This document shows, piece after piece, positions 1 through 12,633 of a stretch of DNA of 64,000 nt. Numbering within the stretch: the first letter of the stretch is position 1; each line of letters opens with the position of its first letter. A model generated the notes under the pieces. That model saw nothing but the letters and a program-made list of their open reading frames with translations, did not search any database and was not told the DNA's origin. The DNA comes from Circinella umbellata (Eukaryota > Mucoromycota > Mucoromycetes > Mucorales > Lichtheimiaceae). Location: NCBI GenBank assembly GCA_025093555.1, contig JAIWNF010000033.1, positions 62,001-126,000 on the forward strand, given 5' to 3'. Position numbers and translations under genes: made by a program.

Positions 1-1002
1 ACTGATGAAATATATTGATATCGATAGTTATGGAGATTGTTTAAGGAATCAAAAATTTCCAGAAGGCAAAGATCGAATGCAATTGATGAGTGAATACAAA
101 TTTTATTTAGCCATTGAAAATGCGAATTGTGATGATTATGGTTTGTACTAAACTATTTTTTTGCTCGTCAGAGGGTGATGGGGATATATATAATTGGAGT
201 GTTGTCGAACAAACAAAGAGAGGGGAGATTATAAAATAACAGCAATAATAACTCAAACTTAAACTCAATTTAAATTTGATCTTTAAATATATGTATGTTA
301 TTTATAGTAACTGAAAAGTTATTTGATACATTTTCTGTTTCTACGGTTCCTATCGTGGATGGTCCCAACTCATATCAAGGATTTATTCCAGATAAAAACT
401 CAGTAGTTCGAATGGACGCTTTTCCAGATCCAAGAGATTTGGCAGAGTATATCAGTTATCTTGATTCAAATGATTCGGCTTATTTAGAGCATTTGGCGTT
501 TCGACAAAATGCATTAAATATACCTGCACGTGAAAGACTTGATTCAGATTTTGTTGATAATTGGAGTGATCCAGCTTATCATAATATACGTAGTAGTTGG
601 TGCTCTATATGTCGTGGTATATTACCTTGGTGGCAGGCTCGTCAAAATGATACAACAGCTAAAGCAGAAGGAATAACACCATCTATAGACGATAATTTAA
701 TGCTAGTAGATAAATCATGCATGGAAGGTGGGAAATGGGATTATGCAAAAGATGGACCACCTTTTAAGCCTGATTGGAAAAAATCAACTCATCCTTTGAA
801 GTTATTACATGAACACAAATCAGCTATGGAAGAATTTATAAGTCAAGAACATAGTGATGCACAGACTGCTCATATCGTATGGACAATTGAATTGATTTTG
901 GGTACTTTATTTATGGTATTTGTGGCCTTTATTGTACTTCGTGGTCGTTTTTTAAGTAATCAACGAACGAGAAAATCAGAGATACCCATGTCCGTAACGT
1001 GA
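1..1002 (+). CDS. alpha-1,3-fucosyltransferase-like protein (GT10), 5' end outside window
   Basis: This is the C-terminal 277 residues of a GT10-family glycosyltransferase, which moves L-fucose from GDP-fucose to a sugar acceptor in the Golgi. Exon 1 is visible at 1-140 and joins exon 2 (308-1002) across a GT-AG intron at 141-307. The split codon restores the GT10 signature YKFYLAIENANCDDYVTEKL (fragment residues 32-51), followed by VPIVDGP. This hallmark donor-binding block makes the family call strong. A hydrophobic span at about fragment residues 234-261, followed by a basic tail (RTRKSE), predicts a C-terminal membrane anchor; animal GT10 enzymes usually carry an N-terminal one. Whether an N-terminal anchor also exists cannot be seen. 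Substrate specificity is not determinable. Fucose is known in Mucorales cell walls, which fits but does not prove the role. Confidence 0.87.
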
Positions 1003-4000
1003 TAGTTTATTACTATGCTTAGAAATCAAAAAGAGCTAAAAAAAAAAAAGGCTCTGCCTCCCATTTCACATCATACTCAATTATGTATTATTACTGTTAT
1101 TATTACCACTTCATTTCTCCTAATTTTTCTGTTATTTTGCATCTTGTAAATACATAATAATGTCACAACTTAACTATTCATTTATTAAATCATCCTTTTT
1201 AGGCTGATCTATCTGCTCACAACTCTTTTATCGTTCAGTATCATCAATACTGTGACAATATTTTATCAAATATATATATATATCATAGCGTATACGTAAA
1301 TGTTTGAATTTCTAATCAAAAACCCATTTAAAGATAATAAATCCGCTGGGATATACATCTAGAACAAATTTTAATAGGAAAAAGAAAGATATTAATACAG
1401 GAAAATTAATATAAAGCAAAGTATACATAAAACTTGTTAACGTCAATCTTATAATTGGAATATGTAGCGTACCTTACTGGTAATCCTATCCAAGAACTTT
1501 GAAGCAAACAAATGTAGACGGTTAACTTGCTGAATTGCAGCCTTTTCCCATTACATACATCAATTTATGATTGATAGTTATACATACGTATATTATTTAT
1601 AAACATAACAAATAAAAAATATCTTTCAAACAGATAAAAATCGAAGTTCTGGTGTTTAAGATCGACCTGGTACTACATTAACCTTCATTTAGTATCCAAT
1701 GTTCTAGACATTAATGGCATACAAATTAAAGAAATAATTTATATCATGTTGCTGTATTATTATCATTGTTCATACCGCTAATTAAATTATACCATGGGAA
1801 CTGAATCAAGGAAAGCTGTATTGCTTCCCCTCCAGTTTTCCGTTGTCTTATAAGCTGTATCCATTTATTATAAAATATAAAACAAAGAAATAAGCTTCCT
1901 AACTCGTGATGGGTTGTTCCATGCTTGACCCAACCTCCACATATCTCATTTGAGCGAGAGTAATTAGAAGCTATGTATTCTTTGAAGTACGCTCATTACC
2001 AGTTATGTTTCTTTACACAGCGGGCCATCCTTCTAGCTTCGTCTCTCCCTCCTTCTCTTTTCTCCACCCGACTTGGTAACAAATTACGTTCTGGAAAACG
2101 GTCAAGTTACATTCCAGCTAATGGCCAATTACGTGGTCGCGAATGGTGGTTCCAAGAGTAATCAACCACGAGGACTTTCATATTTTTGATACTCAAGAGT
2201 TTCTCCCTGGGAAATATCAAAGCAAACCGGCACCTTAATTTTTTTCCTTGCTTCGTCGTTCCGCTCTTTTATCACTAGGCAACAACGAGCTGCGAAGACA
2301 AGTGACAAAAACACAGGAATGAGAAAAGAAGTGGAAGCCCGTTTTCATTTTCTCACACTTAATTACCACTTTTATTCACTAAATTAGAAAATTCAAAAAA
2401 AAAAAAAAAAGTAAAAAAGAGTGCATAGTAAGAATGGAACCAGAAAACAACAAGTTCTGGAACAAATTACTTGCAAGAAATAAAATACATTGCTACCAAA
2501 GCAGGTAATGATTAATTTCCATTTTTTATAAAAAAAAAAAGATGATTCAAATAGCTATAATAAATAAGTGAAGAGAATGCAGAATAAAGAGAATGTCAAA
2601 AAAGAAAGCTCTCAAAGAAGAGAATTATCAAAATAAACTTATCTTTGTTACTATATAGATAATGTAGTAAAATGGACGTATACTTTGCCTTCAAAAAGAA
2701 ACTGATTATAATAAAATAAACAGTCAAGTAAGAATAACGTGGAATGAAAAGTAGAGACATGAAACAATAAGGAAAGGCTAATAAAGTGTTAGAAAGAGAC
2801 GATTTACTCTTTATTGTTCAATGATAAAAGAAAAGTGTTGGTTACGGAAAGAAACAGGGTGCCATCGAATTTAATTGATAAGAGTTTGAAGACATATTAG
2901 TCAATTTAAAGCACCAAATAGGCAACCTCATATATACATTATCTAACCCTAAGTTTTTTACTGTGGTGGAGCTACAGTAAAAATAAATAAATAATATCTT
3001 AAGAGCTTTGTTGCGGCTTTGTTACGCTTTGTTACGCTTGAAACTAAGAATTTTATGACATGTAATGCTGTGAAACACTCTGCAGGAGGTCCGTGCATAT
3101 GTCGACCTTCTTATTGGTAGCTGAAAAAAAATTCCGCATTTAGTTCGAGTCTTTTAAGAATAATGAAGCTAACATGAAATAAACTATTCAATGTGTATGC
3201 CACGTTCATGAATCAAGTACGTACGTAGTTTAAAATAAGAGGTAAAAAAAGAAGGAGAAAAAACGGAAAAGAAATTCTGTCAAGGAATAATAGATCTAAA
3301 GAAAGCGAGGCAAAAGTAGAGTTTCTAGGGCCAAATGCACAACCAGCAAGGAACAGGTTTTAAGGTAAAAACGTCTGATTTTGTTAATGTATATAACACT
3401 ACGTACTCTATTTTGTAAATTGAACTCATTCCAGATAAAAGCTATTAGGTATTAAAAAAACTACTTTATATCTTAGCATCATCATACTGTAATATTATAT
3501 ATAGCAACTTATTTCTCTTATATATATAATTAATTATGTTACTATATCATTATCATTCAATTTGTACATATCCGTCTAACTTGACAATATGCGAGTCTTT
3601 AACAATTAATTATTCCTTATCAGAGTGATTCTATACACCATACAGGATTTTCAGTTTTCGCTTTCAATATATATGTATTTTTATTACTATGCTCATACGT
3701 ATCAATGGATGTTTTATTTGTCATAATCAGCCTCAGTTGAAAATTAGGGTTACATTCTGAGTGGCACAAAAAAAAAACTTGTGAGCGATTCGACAATTGC
3801 TTTCTTTCCTTGATCGCACCATCGCAAATGTCCAACAAGACAATAATGAGTCGAGAGATCTTGAACGAATTATGAAACAAGTCACAAATATTTTTAATTA
3901 AACAATAATAATCAAAAAGTTTGTTTTTTTAAAAAAAACAATGGATGGAGGAGGTCTGTGCTTTTTTTCGGAGTTGGCTGTGAAACAGTGTGTGCTCATG

Positions 4001-4190
4001 CAAAGAAACAGCTTGTTACTTTCTTCATTGCCATGGCAACCGTGCTCCTTTACTTTTAAATCATCACTCCCTTCCATTTTATTCACACAAGCTTATACTA
4101 TACTTAGTAATCCTATCGCCCTGCACTGTACTTGAAATTAACTGAGCCAATGAAAAGCTTGAAAAATAAAAAAATTTAAAGCGGTCACGT
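1003..4190. other. gene-poor AT-rich intergenic DNA
   Basis: No convincing gene is visible in this 3.2 kb stretch. It holds poly-A/T runs, a short tandem of an 11-bp unit (gctttgttacg) near 3015-3040, and several TACGTA palindromes such as 3220-3232. One 62-codon ORF at 1973-2161 has codon-like composition but no recognisable homology and is listed separately. Confidence 0.6.
1973..2161 (+). CDS. small hypothetical ORF, 62 aa (doubtful)
   Basis: This ATG-to-stop ORF is less AT-rich than its surroundings. It encodes a basic peptide with a hydrophobic N-terminal half and the C-terminus GREWWFQE. The mix of basic and aromatic residues is less random-looking than that of neighbouring chance ORFs. 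I do not recognise a family, and no clear intron, promoter or partner gene supports it. It could be a genuine short gene, a terminal exon of a larger one, or chance. Confidence 0.22.
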   Translation: MYSLKYAHYQLCFFTQRAILLASSLPPSLFSTRLGNKLRSGKRSSYIPANGQLRGREWWFQE

Positions 4191-4197
4191 AAAAAAA

Positions 4198-4267
4198 AGG
4201 GGTGCACTAAAATCTTGGGTTACTTCTATTACTAAAAATGGAGAAGTACCCAAAAATTATGGCACCC
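4198..4267. repeat. imperfect hairpin, possible mini-element relic
   Basis: About 28 bp beginning ggggtgcactaaaatcttgg is repeated in inverted, slightly diverged form about 12 bp later, ending aattatggcaccc. The core arms ttgggtacttct/agaagtacccaa match apart from one inserted base. The stem is flanked on both sides by A-runs (cgtaaaaaaaa and aaaaaaaagc). This looks like a foldback or the paired ends of a transposon with its interior deleted. No coding sequence lies within it. Confidence 0.5.
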
Positions 4268-4338
4268 AAAAAAAAGCTATAAAAGACGTTCATTTTTTCC
4301 CTTTTTTTCCCTCTTTTTTTTTTTTTTTTCTTGAAATA

Positions 4339-4575
4339 GGCTTCGGCCCGGCTTCGGCCCAGGCAATTAGTTGCAATCAGCTTTTTACCTTTAAAAGTTC
4401 AAGGTGAACTACACTCATGAAGTGCTCTCTGGTTAAGGAATGGGGCAGATTGAGTAAAATAGCTTCGGTTATTTTATTTGATTTGGTCACCTCCTTAATT
4501 TGGAAAGTATGTTGAGTGTACGATCCTATGGACATTTTAAAGTAAAATGCTGTTTACACTAGTTGCCTGGGCATG
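4339..4575. repeat. possible small inverted-repeat element with GC-rich tandem end
   Basis: The 11-bp unit ggcttcggccc occurs twice in direct repeat at 4339-4360, an unusually GC-rich island here. Directly after it, gcccaggcaattag (4357-4370) is matched in inverted orientation by ctagttgcctgggc (4559-4572), 13 of 14 positions. About 230 bp between the ends shows no ORF. This could be a miniature inverted-repeat element or two copies of a regulatory motif. Confidence 0.4.
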
Positions 4576-5010
4576 AAGTGCGTTAGGATGATCGGAGTAT
4601 CAGCTAGTTACTTAGTTAACACAATATAATAAATAAATGAATAATAATTTTTTTTTGCGTATGACGATGAGTTGAATTCTTTTTTAATTTTAATTTTTTG
4701 CTGGTATAATAATGCGCGTGACATTATAAAAACACGCGTTTGAATTTTTTTTTTTTGACCACGCACATATAATTCATTTCCTCCATTTTATTTTCTTTTC
4801 ACGAAATGCCATTTGTTTGAACTAAATATAAAAATACTACAGATCCCCATTATGTGAATTTGTGGTAGAATTTAAATATTTCCAGTTTTTTTTATTGAAA
4901 CTTCTGAATGTTTCAACTAAAAATGAACAAGTCTCAGGCAAAAAAATATACTTGCCATTGGTGAGTGTTAGTAAAATGAGTGAATCATTTTTTTTATTGT
5001 TTCCAAGACA

Positions 5011-5818
5011 CAGTGAGTATACGCTAAACCGGTACTCGTTAAACCGATATTTCGCTAAACCGGTAGTACCTCTTAAATATTTTTATATACTTAGTAAAAT
5101 ACCGGTGATTCGCTAAACCGGTATCCGGTGAGCTTTTTTAAATATTTACCGGGTTTATAATAGTATTATTCTATCTTTATATCATATAATATCAGTCTTT
5201 TATTGGTAACATTATTGACACGGCCTTCCTTTAACGTCATCTCAGCTCTTCCCTTTGTTTTCAGTTGGCTACTTTGTTTCCATAGAAATTGAAAATACAC
5301 AAATCATTCTTGCCGTCAAAAGAAACCTTCTCAACACCTTGTTGATAACAGTGTCTCTTTTTCACCAACTTCACACAAATGCTTTTTCTTCTTTCTTATC
5401 TGGGTATGTATGTATTTTTTTTCAACTTTGTCACGTACTTGTTTATTACCATTGAGTACTGTAGGTAATTATGTTGCTGATACAATTCATTTTTACTCAT
5501 TTATCCAACCGCTAACCATGGTCCATATTTTAAACACACTTTGTTGTACATTCATTATTAATCCTGTCTCCGGTTAACTATCACTATTCGATGAATACTG
5601 TACACTAATATCATTTTTATCACCAAAATATTAGCTCATAATGGCACAGATACATTATATCAGCTATCATTTTTTTATCTTATCCGTACAACTTAGTAAT
5701 TTTTTCAGTATATTCTACATATTAGTACCAGCTGCGTTTCAATTTGTTAAACCGGTAATTCGCTAAACAGGCACAAACCCTCACATATATTGAGTACCGG
5801 TTTAACGAATACTCACTG
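5011..5818. mobile_element. MITE-like element with 27-bp terminal inverted repeats (pogo/Tc1-like ends)
   Basis: The left end 5011-5037 (cagtgagtatacgctaaacc then ggtactc) is matched by the reverse complement of the right end 5792-5818 at 25 of 27 positions. Inside both ends the motif TTCGCTAAACCGGTA recurs (near 5021, 5037, 5051, 5107 and 5746-5770), forming subterminal repeat arrays. The right flank is TA and the left is CA, so a TA target duplication is possible if one base has mutated. There is no transposase-like ORF in the 808 bp, so the copy is non-autonomous. CAGT termini with TA insertion recall pogo/Tigger-type elements; this assignment is inference. Confidence 0.72.
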
Positions 5819-6596
5819 TATTTTTTTTTTGAAGATCTTATGATCCACAGATAATCGTACATCTTATTATAGGGTCAATAACGATATTATAAAAGCAATA
5901 ATTCATAATGAGAAAGGAACAACATACCATTGTAATAAAACGAAACCATTTTTACTTTTATTTTGGATTTACTGATTGAGTAACTATATGCAGACAATAC
6001 CAGCAGAATATTTTATAGTTATTAATAAAGAGGGACGGGTAGCATGCAGCGAAGAGAAGAACAAAATTAATATTGTCATAGAATGATAATTATATATGGG
6101 ATAACTATTTGAAACATGATAACAATAATAGCTAGCTGTGAAGTACTGTATGTAAGCATTTATTTTGTTAAAGTGATTAATTATTACAATTATGGGATTA
6201 TGTAAGAAAGGAGGGAAAAAAAGGTTTCAGATCAAATGTGATTATAATTTTCTAATGTCTCCTGCTAATAATGCTCTCTTTACCTATCTGTTCCGAACAA
6301 AAAAGAAAAGGGAAAAGATACCAAATCTAAAGTCTAGAATCTCACTACGTAGATCACTCACAGCTTTTATTCTTTATTCTTGCAATAATAAAAAAAAATG
6401 ACTATAGTGCTTTATGTTTGAATGAAAAAAATAAATAAAATACTATGCTTTGTAGTAATATATATTAATGGATGATGTTTTGTTTATGTCAATAATAGTA
6501 AAATAATAATGTAATAGTGTATTAATAATAACATGATAATGATAATAATAGTAATATAATAGTAGCACTACAAAAGTAGATAAAATAAATTAAAGA
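5819..6596. other. AT-rich intergenic DNA downstream of the F-BAR gene
   Basis: This stretch lies beyond the 3' end of the minus-strand F-BAR gene. It contains AT-rich repeats (ataataata tracts at 6500-6560) and short chance ORFs with no recognisable product. Confidence 0.6.
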
Positions 6597-9500
6597 TTAT
6601 TGTATTTTTTCCATATAATTCCCTGGTATGAGTGCTCTTCCTGGTCGTTTCGGGTCTAATAATTCTGCTTCCCACCATCCATCAGGTTGTTCATGAACTA
6701 CCGCAAACGTATCACCAGCATTAAATGACATTTCTTGTGGAATTTTTGCATTATAACTCCACATGGATCGTGCTATAATAAATAGAGCGCATACATAAAT
6801 ATGTAGATATATAAATTGGATCAGTAAATTCAGTATTATAGATCCTAGACAAAACAAAAGTTTATGTGGGTATGTATACTTACTATAATATAAAATCGGT
6901 GAACCATCAGATAACCTTTCAGATTTTATTCCAGACTGTTGAGGTTGTTGGTTTTGGATTTGTTGACTTTGAGGTTGTTGGTTTTGAATTTGCTGATTTT
7001 GAGGTTGTTGGTTTTGGAGCTGTTGACCTTGAGATTGTTGATTTTGAGGTTGCTGGTCATTACTGAATTGTACTAGTTGTTGAGGCATCGGGGGTGGTTT
7101 TTGTTGCTGCTTTTGTTTATCTTTTTTACCAAAGAATGGTATTGATACGCGGCCACCAAAGTGACCACCACTATTACTACTGCCACCGGCACTACTGTTA
7201 TTATCTTTATTTGTAATATTATCGTCGGATAGAGCTGATGTGATGGGAGGTCGTGAATCTTGTTGTTGATGCATTCCCATATCTACATAAGCGGATTGAT
7301 GTCGACGTGCTGTTTGTTGATCAAACTGTTTTCGTTGATGTGAATTATTATTTAAAACATAATCTTCACCAGGCATAGGTGGCATGTCACTTTCAGGTCG
7401 AGGGCCATTCACACTTCCCTGTCGTTGTAATCCCCCTACTCCACCTGTAGTAGCGCGTTTATAATAATTGGTTACAGCTGGAGGTTCAGAAGATGGTTGC
7501 CATGGTGCATTACGTATACCTGGATTATTGATTCCTGTATCAGGTGGTGTTGAAGATGATAAACTACTGGCTTGTTCCAATTGTGCCCGTACAGTTGTCA
7601 TGACTTGATGAGCACCACCACCGGTACCATTACCGGTGTTACTATTACTACTACCAGCACCTGTATCAATATGTAGTTTCGGTAATGGAGGTCGCTGTTG
7701 AATCATAGTAGGATCTACAACCGCTTCATAAGTACTTTGTCGATCATAGATTCGTGCATTTTGTGATCGTACTGGTAATTGTTGAGGTCGACGAATTGAT
7801 GAAATCATCCACTTTTCTTCTTTTGGCTTTCTTCTTGCTAATGGTGGAAATTCATCTTCGCTTTCATCATCGTCATCATTGTTGTTGATAGGTCCTGGAA
7901 CAGGTGTACGAGCTGAAGCAGAAATAGATCCTGTCGGTTGAGGAGACTTGTCTCCTTCTTGACTATTTCTCTTTTGCTCCGGTTCATAAGTTGGATTAGG
8001 AACAGGTTTGAATCGTAAGTTGTTTCCATTACTAATACCACTACTATTGTTGAATTCGATTCCACTGTTGTTATTTTTCAGTCCTGGAGAAGGTGGTGGT
8101 ATATTCGACATGGTATTATTTGTTAATGATAATGTAGGCGATGAAGAAGGTTGAGCTGAATCAGTAGGAATCGACCGCGTGACAGGAGATGTAATCACAT
8201 TGCTACCAGACTGAATGTTACGAGTATTGGTTGTATAATTATTGTTGGCAGAAGTCATATTGGATGTTGTAGGGACTCCGACTGCAGATAATCGGGATTG
8301 GCTCGATTCTGAGGGATGCATGACTGGAAGGGGCGCTGAACTAGCTGCTGCACCAAGAGCATTTGCTAATGCAAAGGGTGTTATTGACGTCATATGTTGT
8401 GAACTTGTTGGATCTTCAGCTGCCATGTGTGATGTTGGTTCTGGTGCTCGCATTGATACTGATCCAACCGCTGACACGGGTGGAACTGTTACACTTGTAG
8501 CAGATGCTGGTGGTTGTATAGGAGGAGAAATCGGTCGCTGTGTTTGTGTTGAAGGAGGGTTGTATTGACCACTTGACATGGGTGCACCTGATTGTGGTTT
8601 TTGCTGATTTTGTTGTGTCGCCCAAACTAATGATTGGCGTAAACCACCATTACTAAGATCAAAGGATGTACCCACAGAACTAAGCATATTTTCAACTTCT
8701 TCAAATGCAAAAGATACAGTATCATGGTTGCCTCCTTGTTGCTGTTGAGATTGGTTATCCATTTGTCGCTCTTGTGACTTTACCGTTGTTGATGACGAAG
8801 CTTCGGGGAATATAATGGGAGGAATTGTTTGTTGAGTACTGGTTGGAGATATGTTTCTATTAGTAGCAGTGGTAGTAGCACTAGTAGTATTATTGCTTGA
8901 AGTACTATCTCGAAGATTATTGCTATTGTCGAGTCCACCCGATTGCCCAGTTTGATGTAAAGATTGAGAAGAGTGATTATTAGGTTCTTGTAATGGTAAT
9001 TGAGGAAGTGCGGTAGGTGGAGGTGGTAATGCCGCGGTTGGAGGAGGCGGTTGCGATCCACGATTAGGTTGAGCAGTGGGCTGAGACAAATCGTCATATG
9101 GCATCAAATCTAAAAAAAATTTATATATAAATATTAACTATTAAATTATTTCTCTCCTCCAATTTGCCAACCCTATATTCTGCTCCATTTTGTTTACTTT
9201 TTCTTCCTGTTATTACCTGTTACTCGAGTACCCGTTCCATATTTGTCAATAAACATTTGGACATCGTGTTCAACATCAGTCACTTCAAGAGAAGTACGTA
9301 TTCTTTCACAGCATTGATCATCGACAATATACACACTCGACATCATGTTTGCAAATCTACATAATAATAGTGACAAAGTTAGATATAAGTAAGCGAAGAA
9401 CAAGAAAGTATAGCAACTTGTTTCCTTTTTCATTATAAATATTTACCCCCATAAACTACTTCTTATAAAATTAATCCGTGCCTCTTCAAGACTTTGAAAA

Positions 9501-10705
9501 ACATCACAAGAGCCACGCCAGTCAGCAATCCATTTTTCCGTTACATCATTATATACATCAACCGATCGTTTATATTCTCGTTCTATTTTTCTTCAATGTG
9601 TTATCAAATCAATTCATATATATGAGATAAATGTTTATTTTTTGGAAGGGGTGGAGATCAAGAAAAGAGATAGTAAAACAAAGATTCGATAGACAACTTA
9701 CCCGCTGTTTCTATTAATTTCTTTTGTTCTTCTACATCTTGTTCAATCTGTTTATATTTATAAATTAGTTATACAATTCTACTTCATATTAGTATATTGA
9801 TCCACGTATATCTATACCTGTTCTACTTCATCAGGAGGCATTTCATCACGTCTCTCTTTCAAGTATTTTTCCACTCCTATCAATTTGGATTGTTCAGCGA
9901 AATATTGATCTTTAGCCTACAAAATTTATAGAGATCATGTTAATTATCATTAACCATATTTTGACTACATAACTCACAATTATTAATTTACATACACGAA
10001 CAACATTTGCATAATTATTAACCCGCAGTTGTTTGGAATTCTCGATCTGTAATTCTTGCTATATAAACATAATCAATAGAAACTTTCATTAGTTTTTCTC
10101 TCATATATTTTATACTTTTCTCGCGCATCCTATTTTCAAAACATCCACCAAAAAAATAAATTAAGCTTACAGCCTTTCGTTTTTCGTTATGATCTTTAAT
10201 AAATCCAGTTAATGTACTTTGTAAGTTTTGTCTAAGTTGTTGAGCCAAATCAACATGGGCTCGAGCTGTAGTTTCAATAGCACTTGGAATATGCGATACT
10301 GATTCCGAAAGTGTCCCTTCTTCAGATTCACCCACCATCATCTGAGATAGTTTTAATAACTTTTCACCATATTCTTCTTCAATTTGTGCTCTACAATCAT
10401 TAAGATTAGGTTGAGTTGTGTTGGCGAAAAAAAATATACTTATTCTTTAATTTTCATCGATGAAAAAAAAAGTGAAAGGGGTTAGGTACCTGATTTCATA
10501 TAATTTATTGATCTCGTCACAAGTTTCTCTTGACATTTTTAATTTGTCTATTATGACTTCAACCCCTTTGTCATTTTCATCCTAATATATAACACCAACG
10601 CCGGGGCAATTGTATTTAGTATGTTGGGTTAAAGTGTTTTCTAACATGTTGAAAAAAAAAATAAGACCATTTCATTACCCAAAAACAATCGGCAAAACGT
10701 GCCAT
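6597..10705 (-). CDS. F-BAR and SH3 domain protein, Cdc15/Imp2/Hof1-like
   Basis: Ten exons on the minus strand give 1,070 aa: 10705-10679, 10581-10490, 10390-10171, 10046-9996, 9916-9818, 9747-9702, 9582-9447, 9356-9217, 9109-6884 and 6772-6597. Phase is kept throughout. Residues 1-270 form an F-BAR domain, starting MARFADCFWDENDKGVEVII and containing WIADWRGSCDVFQSLEEARI and the GTGTRV end motif. A long disordered middle rich in Ser, Pro, Gln and Asn follows. It holds a Gln-Asn-Gln-Gln-Pro repeat around 6945-7050 and proline tracts. The last 57 residues are an SH3 domain with GDTF, GWWEAELL and IPGNYME. This N-terminal F-BAR plus single C-terminal SH3 layout is that of fungal cytokinesis scaffolds, which bend membrane at the division site and recruit formins and wall synthases. 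It is divergent from the bZIP gene. Confidence 0.9.
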
Positions 10706-12633
10706 TATTTTGATGTGTAAAACTGAAGACAAGAAAAAAATAAAGTAGAAAGAAAAAGAAGAACTCAAAAAAAAAGGGTTTAGCGCCAAGTAAAAACTAT
10801 AATAATAAGATGTTTAATATTTTCTTTAGTCGCGTTAAGTGGTAATAGACTAGTTCTATATTTAGATCTTGAATCAATGCACATATATCTTCTAAGTTTC
10901 AGTAGATCTTTCTTTAAATTTAAAAATAATTTTCTTGTGCTTCGTTTATACTTGGCATTCTTTTCTGTTTCTATTGACGGTCTTCTAATTATATCCTATT
11001 ATTATTATTATTATTATTCTTTTTTTAATATCACAAAGTTTTTTCTTCGTAATTATTCTTTTCAAGAAGTTGAAAAAAGAAGTACAATGACCGTGTGAAT
11101 TAATAATCTAAAAATATTTAAGTTTATATTTATACACTTGGCAGATTAATTATTATAATTATATCCAATAGTATATTTCATCTCATTTACTGCAGAGTTA
11201 TACACATTTTTGATCATTTGATATTATATGCAGAAAATTGACACTCTGCTGGTTTATATACTTATGCTATCAATTTGACTTCAGTCCATATTTACTATAA
11301 TTTAATAATCTTACGATTGTGATGTAGCTCATTGGTTCTTAATGATATACTGTACATATGTACTGTAAAATTTAACAACAAAAATATAATTACCTATATG
11401 CTTGATGCCAAAGATTATTTTTATGATGTATAATATAATAATATACACCATAGCAACTTCTAATGATTCTTTTGTTTTTCTCATTGCCTGATCTTATAAA
11501 CATATTATTTAACATAAGTTTATAATGGTTGACATATTTTCATCAATCAAGTAACCTAGTAAATGTGACATACGTATGTGTAACGTTTACAAAAAGAACA
11601 TGATGGCTACTGTAGCAACGTAATAGATGATTATCTTGCTTCTACTGTATCTACGCGACCAGCAGCTTCAATTATCAACAGTGTGTACTGGCAATATAAC
11701 AGTGATTATTAATCATATTATTCTTTAAGTTCTAAAGTACACGTTTTAGTATTTTTATGTGAATAAGAAAGAGAGTTTTAATTTTAAATAAATTAAAAAG
11801 TAACCACTTAAATAATCTAAATAAGTATTTTAATATGTCCATGTGATTTATATATCTACATTGACCGGCATGATGGTTCATTTTCTGAAAAAAAAAAAAA
11901 GAATACCGTCGTATTATTATTCTTCCATCCTTTTTATTCTATTTTTCAAAATAACTCTCTTTTCGAACTCTCTTGAAACTTGCTGTCTATATTATATGCA
12001 TGTTATCCACTGTAAGTTAGAATAACATTGTTTTTATAACTGGTAGTAAAAATAAAAAAAAAACCAACTAGGAAGGTGCTGACGCTTTGTACTTTAAGTG
12101 TTACCTAAAATGGATCAGAGGCCCTTTCGGGAATACAATAGAAGCTCTGACTCTTTCTCGCTTTTCCCATAAGAAAAGATGATAATGAATGGAGAAATAA
12201 GGAAGTCGATGAAACTTGATAAATTAATTGATATATGTCTCTCTTTTAAGTATTATATATAAATGCTGATCATATAATATGTATTTAGTATAATTAAAAC
12301 CCTAAGTTATATATGCATTTGACTTTTATTTCTTACGTACAACACAGTTAACAATAAGGTATGTTTATTAAAAGATGATCATTTTTTAGCAAATGAAGCT
12401 TTTGAAAGGCTTGTCATCAAGTATCAGCCACTAAACATACTTGTATATGTAATAATATTTATTATACTTACTAATAATTTCATATCATAAAAGAGAGATG
12501 GATAATAGCTACTAACTAAAAGATTTACACAACCATGCATCAAAGAAAGGCCTAAACTAAATTTAAAAACTCCTTCTACTTCGAACTTTTAAACTATCTT
12601 TTTCTTCCTTTATTTTTAAAACAACTGATCATA
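10706..12633. other. divergent intergenic region between F-BAR and bZIP genes
   Basis: This 1.9 kb stretch serves as the upstream region of both neighbours. It is AT-rich, with a TAT/TTA run near 11000-11016 and several TACGTA or GTACGT palindromes. A pyrimidine-rich tract (tatctttttcttcctttatt, about 12594-12613) sits just before the bZIP start codon. No coding or RNA gene is evident. Confidence 0.6.

Noticed and set aside
3140..3155. gttcgagtc resembling a tRNA B box
   Set aside because: No cloverleaf can be drawn around it; the neighbouring bases do not pair.
6940..7060. regularly spaced short repeats that might suggest a CRISPR-like array
   Set aside because: They encode an in-frame Gln/Asn/Pro repeat in the F-BAR protein, and the genome is eukaryotic.
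8242..8568. 108-codon plus-strand ORF inside the F-BAR gene
   Set aside because: It lies antisense to the Ser/Thr/Pro-rich linker of a well-supported gene; its Gly/Val/Asp composition is what the complement of that linker yields.
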